Origin: Carya illinoinensis
Lineage: Eukaryota; Streptophyta; Magnoliopsida; Fagales; Juglandaceae
NCBI RefSeq assembly: GCF_018687715.1
Contig: NC_056761.1
Span: 15,078,501 to 15,142,500, forward strand
Direction of reading: 5' to 3'
Length of the DNA stretch: 64,000 nucleotides
Numbering within the stretch: position 1 is the stretch's first letter; each line of letters starts with the position of its first letter. The notes below the pieces were generated by a model. That model did no database searches. It worked only from the letters and a program-made list of their open reading frames with translations, and had not been told where the DNA came from. Of this stretch, positions 36,060 to 48,378 are shown one piece after another. Both the position numbers and the translations under genes were made by a program.

Positions 36060-36401
36060 TGTGACTCCCTAAATTCCGACGTACAGACATATGGAAATTG
36101 AGGCGTCAGGATGATGACAACCCTGGTCACGCATCCCATCGCTAAATGCCAAGTGTATATATAAGTAAAAAGTGTACAATAAAAATAATGCAGTGAAATA
36201 ATAAAGTCAGTCAACTAAGTACTAGAATTTTAAATACAAAACAATAATAAATAACAAGAAAGCATATTAAAATAATTTCACACCTTAAAAATCATAATTA
36301 ATACTATAAAAATCACCTTTAATTTTAAACAAGTAAACCACTAATTATAATAATTTTAAAAAATTATTCATTAAAAATATACGTAAAAATGGGATATCAA
36401 A
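36060..36401 (-). repeat. 5' LTR of the miniature element
   Basis: 342 bp, adjoining the primer-binding-site complement. It ends ATATCAAA where the partner LTR ends ATATCACA, one base different. Confidence 0.8.
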
Positions 36402-36553
36402 AGAACTGTAGACCACAAAGATCAAACAATGTTCACAAATTGAAATTACAAAGCTTTGAGGTGGTGGTCATAGCTACAACATGGTTTGACCTTAACTATA
36501 TTCATGATGAGCTCCCACTTGTTGATCATATGGTTCCTAAAATACCTATTAAT

Positions 36554-39150
36554 TGTGACGCCCTCAACTCTTACATACAGAAATACAGAAATCGTGGCAT
36601 CAGAATGATGACAACACAGGGTCACGCACCCTAACGACAAGTTCTAAGTGTGTGTGCATGCAACACATGTAATACAAAAGATGCAATAGATAAGTTAAAG
36701 TCAATCAACTAAGTACCAGAATTTTCAGACATAAATCTCATCCCATAAGAAAGTGATCATCGATCACTCCTCCAGCAGAGCCGCATCCTCAAGCTCTGCA
36801 TCCTTAACCAAAATCAATACTCCTCCAACATACAAGTGATTTATTCCTACCATTTCCATAATTCGGACCTATACCTCCAAAATCAAAAAGACTCATCTCC
36901 TAATCCACACCATCTATTATCGTTAAACTTGATACGGATCAATCCTAAAACCTGCCACTATAACCTTGAACTAATAACAATTATTTTTCCGAATTCAATC
37001 TAAATCTTCAATCCTCAGAGAAATACACAAACTAAATCAATACCTTCAATCCCCAAAGAAAGATTCTCCTTGAAAATTCCTATATCAATCATTCAACTCT
37101 GCTCAACCCCATTTAATGGTTACATACTAATCAATTTTAGGAAAAAATGAAGCTAAGACACCAAGTCTATGGAACTAAAACTCAAATCTTATTACAAATC
37201 AATTCTTCAAATCTACAATTCTAAAACCTTAATTTATATAAGAATCATTTTCTGGAATCTGTAAGGTCGATAAACTTATATCCAATAATAAAACAATCGA
37301 CTCTCGAAGATTTCAAAATCTAAAACATTAAATGATAACAAATCATTTCCTAAAGCCTACAAAACCTTAAACCTTTGGTGGAAATTCCCATAAATCTATC
37401 TTTGAAGTTCGTTGAACTTACAACTTCCTACTCTATAGACTATTTCATAAATTTCATGGAATCTAGGACCTCAATTATCCTACTCTCCAAAGAGATCACC
37501 CAGATAATGTCGTTCCCTTCAAGCCTCGATATTATAAAAGCAACCCAAGTCGATAAAAGTTGAAGCCTACTACACTAAACATTCATACCTAATAATGGCA
37601 TTCTCGGTCGTACCATCTTCCTGCCATAGAGTAACCCTTAACCCCATTTTCAACTCAAACCAAATTAAAATATAATATAGTAAAATAAATGAAAACACTG
37701 CAAAATAACATAAAATAAAATAGAATAAAACCAACAAAATAAAATAACATACAATAAATTAAAACAAACAAAGTAGCATACAATAAAATAAATAAACAAT
37801 TAAAATAATGTACTTCAAACAAAATAATTTCAAATCAAAACTTTAAGTATTTTTCAAAGAACCTTTTGAGATTTAAATATATTTTACACTAACAAATCTT
37901 TTGTAATCTAATTGGTTGTGTCGAACATTGAGTCCGAGGAGTTTGGGGGTCGGTTGGATTGGATGTTAGAGTTGTTTGTGTGATTGGATTATGTTAGGAT
38001 TAGTTGGTTGTTAGATATTTGTGTCGTGTCATATACATTGCATAATTGCACGCATATTCATGTTTGTAAATGAAAACTGGGTTTTCGCATAATTCCATAC
38101 ATGTTCATGTGTATATTTGAAAGCTGGGTTTTCACATAAGAAATGGTTTTTTTGATGCGTGTATATCACGACCCTAAGTCAAGATGGGGTATTATCTCGG
38201 TAGAGCTCATCTGGCCACTCGAGAGTGGAATATACTAAGTGACATCCCCTAGGTTGTCACTGGGCGACAACAGGATCAGACAGGATGGTAACGCTCTTGT
38301 ACTGACTTCGTGGCCCCTCTACTGGCAGGGACCAGCAGGGGCTAGAGGATGCTTGGCCACGAACAAGCTGAGTGCGGAACTAGGCATCGCTCGTTAAAAA
38401 GTCACACACACAGTCGTTACCGGTGGTGTGGCGAAGGGAGCCAGGGTGTGCGAATGGTCCCTAGGGGAGATCATGGTGCATACGAGATAATTGGATAATG
38501 GGTCATTTTCTGAGAAAATTGTGAATTTCTACGTGAGCCATTTTCTGGGAAAATGTCAAAAATGTTTTATTGGATATATTTTTAGGCCAAAATGGGATTT
38601 TGGAATGCGTTGGAAAATATTCATTTTCTAGTAAAATGATTTTCAGGTCTCATGCATATTTCATCGTATACACTCATATTTGTTGTTGCATGAATGTATT
38701 TTCAGCTGTTGGGCTGTTTGGTTTACTACTTACTAAGATTCACAATATGACGGTATTCGACACCCTATGCTTCCGTTTCATGGTACCGTAGATTTTGATA
38801 CAGTGGATATTGATGTAGAGCCTGAGGATTCGACTCTACCGGAAAAGTGATTTGGGATCACTTGCTTGTGTATTGGGATTTATCTCCCATTTTTTGACTA
38901 TGTAATTGGTTTGTATTATATTTATATTGGATAACTATATAACTTTTAAAGGCATTTTATTTTGAAAATCTGTATTTAAATTTCTGGTACTTAGTTAGCT
39001 AGCTTTTAATTAACCGCTACGACTTTTGTTGTGCACTTTTTGCTTGTTGCACACACTTGAGCACTTATCGTTAGGATGCACGACTTATGTTGTCATCATC
39101 CCAATGCCTCAATTCCCGCACTTTCGTACGTGGGAGTTGAGGGCGTCACA
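36554..39150. mobile_element. Rearranged LTR insertion with two outward-facing LTR 3' ends
   Basis: The left end TGTGACGCCCTCAACTC and the right end GAGTTGAGGGCGTCACA are exact inversions. The homology continues inward for roughly 250 bp, with gaps. Perfect 5-bp duplications TTAAT flank it (36549-36553 and 39151-39155). The left arm (36554-~36806) is the 3' end of the same LTR family in minus orientation; the right arm (~37850-39150) is the last 1.3 kb in plus orientation. Between them, 37630-37850 resembles the interior of the miniature element at 35740-35990, while 36810-37630 is unassigned. A normal LTR element has directly repeated ends, so this arrangement is anomalous. Confidence 0.75.
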
Positions 39151-39155
39151 TTAAT

Positions 39156-39935
39156 TATAGACAATCATGAATGACATCTAATTTAAGGTTAGCCATCCAA
39201 ACCTGTCCAAGTTTAATCAAGCTTTGGTAGAATTTTTATATCTATCTAATGCTCTATTTGACCAATGTTTGTAAACAAACAAATACACTGTGAACCGTGA
39301 AGCCTTATCTAAGCCAGCCATGTCGTCGAGGGAGAAATTGAAGAAAAAATAGGTTAAGAAAAGCAATCAAAGATTAAAGGAAGACCCTAAACCAAAAGGA
39401 TGAGAAAAACCAGACAATCTAGAGTGAAGGACTGGTTAAACAAAAATCAATCTAAACGAAACTCTGGAAGAAAACTTGTGAAACTAATGGGAACTAAATG
39501 AAGATAATCTAGTATTTGCAGTAAACCCAACAAAGCTAAGAATCCAACTCCAAGCATGGACCGTTTCATGATAGCAAATACTAGAGACAAATTACTGACA
39601 ACTAATGCAGTAAAAGAATGAATTGTAGAAATCAAGCTATTACCTTAGAAGTGAGAACTTCAAAGAGGGTATGAGACAGCGAGATGTGCAACAGCTGTGA
39701 GGGGAGGTGCAGAGACTCAGAGAGTGAGGTAGATAGACAGAGATGAGAGGGCAGAGAGGCAACACCGCAACAAAGGCAAAGAGGTAGAGAGTGAGGCTGG
39801 GAGCAGAGTGATGAAGACTGAAGAAAGGGGCTCGGGTGAGATTCAGCAAAAGAGAAGAGATTTTAGGGTTTACTCAGGAAATGGCGTCGTTTCCTCTAAG
39901 TTTGGGATTTTTTTTTAAATGATCATTAAAAAAAA
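39156..39935 (-). other. Unassigned DNA with promoter/5'-UTR-like character on the minus strand
   Basis: Read on the minus strand, 39910-39840 has GGAAACGACGCCATTTCC followed by AAACCCTAA (a telo-box-like motif, 39863-39871), then CT-rich sequence. This looks like the start of a plant housekeeping-type transcript. No recognised coding exon follows leftwards (minus-strand frames at 39447-39849 have no known domain). Confidence 0.3.
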
Positions 39936-40583
39936 ATTGATGTATTGTTTGGAAAATTGATCATTATAAATTTATAAATATTTATAATACATATAAATAT
40001 TTGAGTACTATATTTTATACTATTATAATATTACTACTACATATAGTGATATCGATACTATAAGTCTATATATAGACTATATAGTTATACATTAAAAAAT
40101 ATAATAGACTATTAGTATTAGTATATATATTATATAATATATTAGACTATATAATAGTATTAATATTACACTATTAGTATAGCTATATATTAGTATTAGT
40201 TATGTTGATTTAGTATAACTATATTAGTATAATTATAACTATAGTCTATATTTGACTATTAGTATTAGTATATATGTGATAATTTTATATATGATTATTT
40301 AGTATAGTGATTTATATACTAATTTATATAAAGACTTAAAGTATATTACTAATAGTAATATATTATTAGACTATTGTATTATTATAAATATTAGTATTAA
40401 TTATAGTGATTAGAATAACTATATATTAGTATTTGTTAATTGTTATAATGAGTTTAGTTTATTATAACTATATTATTGATAGACTATAATGATTATTTTA
40501 TATGTGATTATTTAGTATAGTGATTTATATACTAATAATTTATACATAGACTTAAAGTAGATTACCAATTGTAATATAGTATT
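39936..40583. repeat. AT-rich repeat interrupted by the LINE (left part)
   Basis: Very AT-rich sequence of TATAGTATTAGACTATATAT-like words continues after the LINE at 46271-46727, where it ends in TCTACACCCCTAA, a hAT-MITE-like terminus. The left terminus was not found. Its internal composition resembles the middle of the MITE at 41952. Confidence 0.55.
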
Positions 40584-41500
40584 GAGGCTAAAGGTTGAGT
40601 TGGACATTTCAAAAGCTCTCCAATGAGGTCTTTTCCTAACTTTTGAAGGTAAGAAAACTTGGATCCCTCTCAAATATGAACGTTTTCCTACCTTTTGTTT
40701 CAAATGTGGTGTTATCAAGCATGCACAGAAAGGATGCTCTGCAATGCCTACAGGCAGCAACAAGCTGCAATATGGAGCCTGGCTCCATGCCCCTGCAACT
40801 AGAGAGTGATTTCTCAAAAAAGAAGTATGGTTTAGAAGATTCACCTGAAAAAGTAGGGGAGCAACCATGCGAGGGGGAAAGAGAGGTCAGGGACGACTCT
40901 CCTTCCAAGAAACATGCAGCCAATTCAAATGGTCAAGAAGCTAGTCTACAGGATGGGGACAACTCAATTTCTAATACGGCAACTAAGAAAGAACTTTTTG
41001 CTAACCAAAAAGAAAAGTGTAAGCAGGTTCCTTTTAAGGAAACAAAAGTGAATCTAATTTGGGACATACCAGAGAAGCCTTTTCAACCTGCAGATATCTG
41101 TCTGATGCGAGGGATTGAGGAGTCTAAACCTTTAAACAGCAAACCAGAGAACACTAACCATGACAAGGCCCAAAACACTACCTTGGGTCTCGAGGATAGC
41201 ACTGATCTAAAGGCCCAAGCCTCATCTCTGGCCCATTTTGTCTCAAATCAAGTTCAAATCTTGCGAAGGATAAAGAGACAAGCATCCTAGAAGAGGAAAG
41301 CAAGAGACAAAAGTTTTGATGGTCTGCTAACAAAGCTAGAATGCGACAAAGAAAACAAGCCAATTGGCTCTAAGAGAGATGTGGACTATATTACCAAAGT
41401 AGCTACAACAAAGGCCTTTAAGAAGTCAAGAAATGAACAAAGACCTGCCTTGTCTTTAAGCAAGGATGACATGGTGGCAGCTGGTATCCAACCCCACCAA
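40584..41500 (+). pseudogene. LINE ORF1 fragment with CCHC zinc knuckle
   Basis: The frame beginning at the 5' truncation reads through K-T-W-I-P-L-K-Y-E-R-F-P-T-F-C-F-K-C-G and gives a CCHC knuckle C-x2-C-x4-H-x4-C at about 40695-40740. This is the normal end of the DUF4283/zf-CCHC_4 region of plant LINE ORF1. The following ~600 bp is open in another frame (40643-41290) and hydrophilic, resembling the variable C-terminal part, so a frameshift is likely near the knuckle. Confidence 0.7.
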
Positions 41501-41514
41501 CTGTGATGAGCTGC

Positions 41515-44500
41515 TTGAGCTAGAACTGTTGAGGCTTGGAAACCCTAGGTCAGTTAATACTTTGCTCCTCATGGTGCAAACAAAGTCCCCATCCTTTTTT
41601 TCTTAATGGAGACAAAGAGTAAAAGAATTGAAATGGAATCAATCAAGAGGTTACTGAAGTATGAACATGGCTTTATGGTTAATTGAATAGGCTTTAGTGG
41701 AGGCCTGGCTTTCTTTTGGAAGAAAGGAATAGATGCTGAGGTTCTGTCCTATACACAATCCCATTTTTCATTGTCAGTTACTGGAATGAATGAGGGAACC
41801 ACCTGGATCCTAACTGGCTTCTATGGTAACCCAAAAACAGAAAAAAGGCATAAGAGTTGGAAACTTCTGGAAGCTCTAAAACCCACCACAACTACTGGTT
41901 GGTTACGTGTAGGAGATTTCAATGAGATTTTACACAATGGAGAGAAAAGTGTAGGGGTGTAAAAAAAAAAAAATCGATAAACCAGTAAATCGGACCTGAC
42001 CGGACCAAACCAGTGGGATCGGTCAGGTCCCGAGGTTGGTTCAGTCCAGTTCCGATTTTTCTTTTTCTAAAACCGAACTAGTTTATATATTTTTTAATTT
42101 TTTGTATTGTATGTAATATTTATATATAATATATAACTATATATAAAATAGTTTTGTATTATATGATAAATTACTAACTTATATAATATTAAATTTTAAA
42201 ACATTATATCATTTTGTTCATTATATTAATAATTATACTAATACTATATCACTATATATTATAATATACTATAACATATCATTATATTATATATTATAAT
42301 ATATCATTATAATCTATAATACAATTATAATATACATTATAATATACTACAATATATTATCACTATACTATAATATACTATATTATATATATTATATAAT
42401 ATATAATATAGTATATTTAAATCGGTAAAATCGGACCGAACCGGACTGAAAACCGGTAAAAATATAATACCGGTTTAGGAGGGTAACTGATGTGTGATCG
42501 GTTTTAAAAAATGCAAAACCGGTACATACCGGTTCGGTCCTAAATTTAGTCTAAAACTGAACAAAACCAGACCGGTTACACCCCTAGAAAAGTGGAGGTC
42601 CCCTGAGACCCTTCAAGCAAATGGAGGTTTTTAGAGATGTTATAGATAAGTGTGGCCATCATGACATGGGGCACTCAGGGAACAAATTCACCTGGACAAA
42701 TGGAAGGCAAGGGGCAGCTTTCATAAAAGAGAGGTTGGACAGGGCTCTCTACAATGGAGCATGGCTAGACCTATTTACAGACCCGAGAGTCATCACCCTC
42801 CCCTCCCTAAACTCTTATCACAGCCCAATTTGGATCACTATGGATCAACAAAACTTTTTTGTTAACAGAAATACTAGGCCTTTCAGATTTGAAGCTAGCT
42901 GGACTCTTAGTGAAGATGTTACAAAATAGTGGAAGAGGCATGGAAGGCTCCAACCTTGGCTAGCAACACTATGATTTTCACCTCAAGAAGCCTAAAGCAT
43001 TGCAAATAGAACCTTACTCAGTGGAGCAAAAAGATTTTTGGCAACTCTAAGAGAAGGGTCCAAGACCAGATGGCGCACCTATCCTACCTTTAGGATAGAA
43101 ACACAGGCCATTTAACTGAGGAAATCAAGCAAGTTCAAAGGGGGTGGAGAAAATCTTAGAGGCTGAAAACATCAAGTGGAAGCAAAGAGCCAAGCAAAAG
43201 TGGCTTAAGAAGGGTGATAGAAACACTAAATTCTTCCACCAAGCTGCATCACAAAGAAGAAAAATTAACTTGATCCAAAAGCTAGTGGACAGCAATGACC
43301 AAGTAGTATCCTCAAGGAAGGGAATCTGTGAATTGTTCCAAGTTTATTTAACTGATCTCTTCTCCTCCTCCAACCCTAGCCAACCTTCTGATTGCATCTC
43401 TTCCTTAGAGCCTCAAGTGACTAACTCTCAAAATGAGCTCCTCACCAGGCCTTATTGCATTCAAGAAGTGGAAGAAGCACTCTTCAGCATGAATGGACTA
43501 AGCTCGCAAAGACCATATGGTTTTCCAGCTATTTCTACCAAAAATAGTGGCCCATAGTGGGACCTAAAGTATGTGGTGCAGTTCTGAATGTGCTGAATGT
43601 GAAGGGTAGCATGGGAAGCATCAACAACACTTTTATTACTTTGATACCAAAGAAGAAGACACCAACAAAAGTGACAGAGCTCAGACCCATATCTCTATGT
43701 AATGTCCTCTATAAACTTATCTAAAAAACGATAGCCAACAGATTGAAAAAGATGCTTCCTAGCATAATATCTGCATATCAATCATCCTTTATACCTAACA
43801 AACTCATCTCAGATAACATAATTGTTACTTTTGAGGTTTTGCATACTATGAAATGTAAAATGGCAAGTAAAGAAGGCTATATGGCTTTGAAACTAGACAT
43901 GAGCAAAACCTATGATTGAGCGGAATGGAGTTTTCTAAGAGTTGTCCTTCTCAAGCTAGGTTTTTGCAACAAGTGGGTGGACTTGGTGATGCATTGCATT
44001 GAAACAGTTACCTACTCCTAACTAGTGAATGGTGAACCTAAAAAAAAATTTCTCCCCCACTTGAGACATAAGGCAAGGTGACTCCCTATCACCTTACCTC
44101 TTCATATTGTGTGCTAAAGCTTTGAGTAACCTGTTATGCAAAACTGAGGAGAAGGAGTTAATACATGGGGTACCAGTGGCTCATGGATAGATGAGGGTAT
44201 CCCACCTTTTCTTTGTAGATGACGGCCTATTGTTTTGCAAGGCCAATGCAGTAGAATGGAGTGGGATGATAAGTTTACTAAGGGTCTATGAAATGGCCTT
44301 GGGTCAAAGATTAAATGTTGAGAAAACTTCAATTGTTTTCAGTAAGAACACCAGCATAACTACTTCGAGTTTCATTTTAGCTATAGCAGGAATGAGAACC
44401 ACCATGCCATATGAAAAGTACCTAGGACTACCTCCTGTGGTGGGCCAAGTTAGATTCAAAACTTTCAAAACCCTTATGGACAACATTAAAATGAAGCTGA

Positions 44501-46240
44501 GTAATCAAAGAATCAAGACCCTCTCTCAAGCAGGTAAAGAAATTTATTTGAAGGTAGTGATTCAAGCCCTTCCAACCTTCACAATGAGCATGTTCAAGCT
44601 CCCTCTAACTTACTACCATCCATAAACAATGTTATCCAAAATTTCTAGTTGGGACAGCAAGAGAAAGAGCACAAAATTCACTGAATTTTTTGGAAAGAGT
44701 TGGGGCAAGCTAAAGCTAAGGGGAGTTTGGGCTTTAGGGACCTTGAATTGTTTAATAAAGCCTTGATATCCAGGCAATGCTGGAGGCTAATTCAAGACCT
44801 TTCATCCCTTGCAGCTAGAGTTTTAAAAACTAAATATTTCCCTAACTCAAACTTCCAAACAGCTAAGGTGAGAGCTAAGCCCTCTTTTGTGTGGAGAAGC
44901 CTGCTAGCTACAAGACAAACTGTAGAGGCAGGTTTTGTTTGGAGGTTGGGCATAAGAGGCAAAATACACATTTGGACAAACAAGTGGCTAGCCAAAGCGA
45001 ACGAAGATTACAAGCCCAGTTAAGGTGCTTGATAGTAAGGATACAATCGTAAAACTCATTGACCCTACCACAATGAGCTGGAAAATTGACCTTGTAAAAG
45101 ACATTTTTGAAGAGGGTGAAGGTTCAGTGATACTTCAAACTCCCATTAGCTTTATGAATTCTAGGGACAGACTCATCTGGCATGGCACAAAAGATGGCTC
45201 CTTTTCAGTTAGCAGTTCCTCCCACATGGAGAAGGACAAAGAACTAGAAGTCAAAGGCCAAGTATCAACCAGCAACAGTTTCAAAGGCGTGTGGAACAAA
45301 ATATGGCAGCTTCATACTACCTCTAGTGAAAAGATGTTTTTATGGAGAGCATGTCAAGATTCTCTCCCCATTTATGTCAATTTATTTAAAAGGAAGGTAG
45401 TGAGTGATCCACTTCGCCCAATATGCACTAGAGAAGAAGAAAGCACCCTGCATGCTCTGTGGAACTGCGAGGCAGCAAAGGATATTTGCTGTCTATGCTC
45501 CAAAAAACTACATAAAAGCAGTAGCTCTCACCTAACTATGCTAGTTTTCTTTGAGACCTTGATTGAAGTACTGAATGCAGATGAACTACAAGAATTTGTG
45601 GTGGTAGCAAGGCAACTTTGGCTGAGAAGGAATTCTTGCATTTTTAACAATCACTTCATGCCCCCTAACGTTTTTCTCAGAGAGTCAAGACTGAGGTTGG
45701 AAATGCTGTCTGAAAAGGGTCAACCACAAATCCATAGTAGAGACCATCAGTTATGTTCTTCAGCTAAAGTATGGCAGGTTCCACCATTGAATTGGTTCAA
45801 AGTGAACTGGGACGGGGCAGTGGACCAAGCTAAGGGAATTATTGGTATAGGGGTGATTATAAGATATGACAAAGGCCAGACCATAGCTACCATGAGGCAA
45901 AAGAAAACTTTCTTTCCTGACACCCAGCTAGCTGAATCCTATGGAGCACTAGTAGCTGCTCAATTTGCTAGGGACGTGGGATTGTCTCAAATTGTCATGG
46001 AGGGGGACTCACTACAAGTAACAAAGGCTCTTCAAGAAGAACATGAAGCATAGAGTAGTTCTAGTATATTCTTATGTGAGACTCGTTTTGCCTAAAAAGT
46101 TTTGCTAAGTGGAATGTTTCTCATGTTAGGAGAAATGGCAACACTATAGCCCACTTACTAGCAAAAAATGCTCTTACCATTTCTGATTTTATTGTAACTA
46201 TGGAGGAACTTCCTCCTTGTATCCCTTCGTTAGATCAATG
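41515..46240 (+). pseudogene. LINE ORF2 remnant: endonuclease, RT, RNase H
   Basis: The endonuclease reads from G-L-G-N-P-R-S (41530) through M-E-T-K-S, G-D-F-N-E-I-L (interrupted by the MITE) and K-F-T-W-T-N-G-R to about 42930. RT follows: W-L-K-K-G-D-R-N-T-K-F-F-H (43200), L-R-P-I-S-L-C-N (about 43680), L-K-L-D-M-S-K-T-Y-D and the catalytic F-F-V-D-D-G-L-L (44210-44233). The long frame 45025-46053 holds the zf-RVT region and an RNase H domain with V-N-W-D-G-A-V (about 45800). At least ten disruptions are present. Confidence 0.85.
41952..42586. mobile_element. hAT-type MITE, complete
   Basis: Terminal inverted repeats TAGGGGTGTAA / TTACACCCCTA and an exact 8-bp target duplication GAAAAGTG (41944-41951 and 42587-42594) identify a non-autonomous hAT element of 635 bp. 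Both subterminal regions are full of ACCGG/CCGGT words; the centre is extremely AT-rich (42080-42420) and has no gene. It sits in the LINE endonuclease, and excision in silico restores the G-D-F-N-E-I frame. Confidence 0.93.
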
Positions 46241-46270
46241 AAATGGCCTAACGGTTCTTTTTTTTTTTTT

Positions 46271-46727
46271 AATAGTAATATAGTATTAGACTATATATTA
46301 GTATGTTGTATAAGGTCATAAAATGTAAATTGTATTAATATAAATTATATGCTAATATATTATTATTATTATTAATCTACTAATGTCTTATGTACTTATC
46401 AAACGAAAATATTGAGAGTTTATTAGGCCATCAAAATTTAGTAATAATATTTGTTTGATTTTCTTTCTTTTTAGTTCTTACTTCTTATGATAAAATGTTA
46501 TTAATATATATTTATAATATTATATATTTAAAGCATATCATCAATTAATTTTCATATTTAAGATTAAACTTTTATTCATTATCTTATATATAATTATAAT
46601 TTATATTATTATTATATATAAATAATATAAAACATATTATATATAATATAAAAAAATTAAATATATATTAAATAGGACCTATCCGGTCAAGTTTTCCAGC
46701 TTTCTGGAGTTTTTTCTACACCCCTAA
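46271..46727. repeat. AT-rich repeat, right part, with hAT-like terminus
   Basis: Continuation of 39936-40583 after the LINE. The last 50 bases (CCTATCCGGTCAAG... TCTACACCCCTAA) look like a degenerate hAT-MITE end. A similar TCTACACCCCTAA end occurs alone at 52137-52149. Confidence 0.5.
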
Positions 46728-47640
46728 TGGAATGTGTCACGTGGTCAAACTAGAATAATACTAACATATTCCACTGCATAAATGCCGAAATTAAAGAGAT
46801 ACACATATTTGAGATAGAAATTTTATTTGTACCAATCATCTAAGGGGAGAGGGGCTAGGAAACCAAGTCTTAAAAATGGGACAAACCCAAAAATTCTAAT
46901 TTTTCCGCTATTAATGGAGGTCTCACATGACCTTAACCTCAGATCTTCACTATATTGATGTTTGGCGGAATAATCATTTATCATTCCCTAAACCTAGTTT
47001 AAACATAAATTAACCTCATACATAAATGGCCGGCCTAATTAGTGATGGAGATACGTTTGTGCACAATAAAGCTACTTTAAACATAATTTCAGCTTCATTA
47101 TCATCAACCTGAAACGCCGACCTCTCATTAATAGGCTTCATCAAGTTTCTAGCTAGTTTGCTGCAAATGACAAGCCAACCGGCAAATGAACATTTCTATT
47201 ACAATAATGTAAATGTTCCTAGCAATAGTTGAAGCATGGGCAATAGATGCAATATTTTGGATTAAGTTGGATAAAAACTCGTACTCATCTAAAACATAAA
47301 TAAAATCGATAGTAAATAATAATGAAATTATTTGTAGCTAGTAATAAAATAGTTATGGTGTTTTATTGAGTTTTGGGAAAGAAAAGAGAAAAAATTGAAC
47401 AAAAATATTATAAAATTAAAATATAAATTTGAAAAGTAGTATTATTTTTTATATTTTACTTAAAATTTTAGAAAAGTTGTAATGATTAGATAAAAAAAAT
47501 TAAAAATTTGAAACTTAAAAGTGTTTTACATTTGAATAATATTTGGGAGGAAATATATGAGAATATCTAAGAATACATGTATTCCCAAACCAGCTCTTAG
47601 CATAGTCTTATAATAGCATAGGATTTTTCCCAATGCCACT
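46728..47640. other. Intergenic DNA, nothing recognised
   Basis: AT-rich sequence without useful open frames or repeats that I could recognise. Confidence 0.4.
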
Positions 47641-47643
47641 CTT

Positions 47644-48180
47644 AAAGCATTAGTAATGGTCTAGTCATTGCCAGTTTGAAATTTGGCTAAAGGTTGAGGT
47701 TTTGACTAAAGTCAAAGTCATTGAAAATATTAATCCATATTAGACTATCCATCCCAAAATCAAAATAATAATAATATAATATTATGTATTTTAATAATAA
47801 TTTTTTTTATATTTTGCAAATACAATTTATATATTAATTAATAATTTAATTTTTACTTAAAATTATTGTTTCCCAACTATTTTTTTATATCAACCTAGTT
47901 ATCTAGCATAATATAGCCTTGTTTACAAAAAATATTTCTTGGAAAATCTAGATATAATATAGCCTCGTTTACTAAAGAAAGTTTTAAAAAGAATTTAATA
48001 AAATCTTGTTGGTTATTTGTGAATAAACTATGGGTTTGATGAATGAATAGTGACTCCAATTTTAAAAATTCTTTTAGAGTTACTGTTGCTCAAAGCCAAG
48101 GAGTTTAGCTATATTTATACAAAACTTATCTATATTTTAGATTTTCCTAACATTTGACTAGTTTAATACCAATGCTCTAG
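47644..48180. mobile_element. Probable MITE (TIR GAGCATTRGTA-like)
   Basis: The ends AAAGCATTAGTAATGG.. and ..TTAATACCAATGCTCTAG are inverted relatives. A large internal part (AAATAATAATATAATATTA... ATTATTGTTTCCC) recurs at 56780-56980, showing a dispersed repeat. I could not settle the target duplication. Confidence 0.5.
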
Positions 48181-48206
48181 ACATTTATATATACAGTATT
48201 TAGAAA

Positions 48207-48378
48207 GAGCAATGCTACATACAGTCGTGGAATTGCAAACGCCGCGCAATCGCTTTGAAAAAGAGTGGGGTCCACGATTAAAAAGTTAGTTTTTTTTTCA
48301 TGTGGGTTCCATATTAATTCATTTTTTCAAAGCGACTGCACGCCGCTTGCACAACCACGACTGCAAATATCATTTCTC
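48207..48378. mobile_element. Mutator-type MITE, complete, 172 bp
   Basis: An exact 9-bp target duplication ATTTAGAAA (48198-48206 and 48379-48387) flanks inverted ends GAGCAATGCTACATACAGTC... / ..GACTGCAAATATCATTTCTC. The body folds back (CAATCGCTTTGAAAAA versus TTTTTCAAAGCGACTG). A 9-bp duplication is the signature of MULE transposition. Its termini resemble those at 51615-51777. Confidence 0.88.

Larger units (their letters stand above)
32953..36401 (-). mobile_element. Miniature (TRIM-like) LTR retrotransposon, minus strand, with nested solo LTR
   Basis: The LTRs are 32953-33295 (3' LTR, minus sense) and 36060-36401 (5' LTR). Both run TGTGA...GGGATATCA(C/A)A on the plus strand. The target duplication AGAAC flanks both sides (32948-32952, 36402-36406). 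Beside the right LTR, GCTCTGATACTA (36046-36057) is the complement of a tRNA-Met primer site. Beside the left LTR, TCCTCCCCCCTT (33296-33307) is the complement of a polypurine tract. Once the inserted solo LTR is removed the interior is only about 375 bp and non-coding, so replication proteins would have to come from another element. Confidence 0.82.
40584..46270 (+). mobile_element. 5'-truncated L1-type LINE with nested hAT MITE
   Basis: A 17-base target duplication with one mismatch flanks it: AATTGTAATATAGTATT (40567-40583) and AATAGTAATATAGTATT (46271-46287). The element opens in mid-ORF1, just before the zinc knuckle, so it was truncated at the 5' end on insertion. ORF2 covers about 41515-46240 with endonuclease, RT, zf-RVT and RNase H. 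It ends in a T run (46257-46270) rather than the usual A tail. A 635-bp MITE interrupts the endonuclease. Stops and frameshifts make it inactive. Confidence 0.87.
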
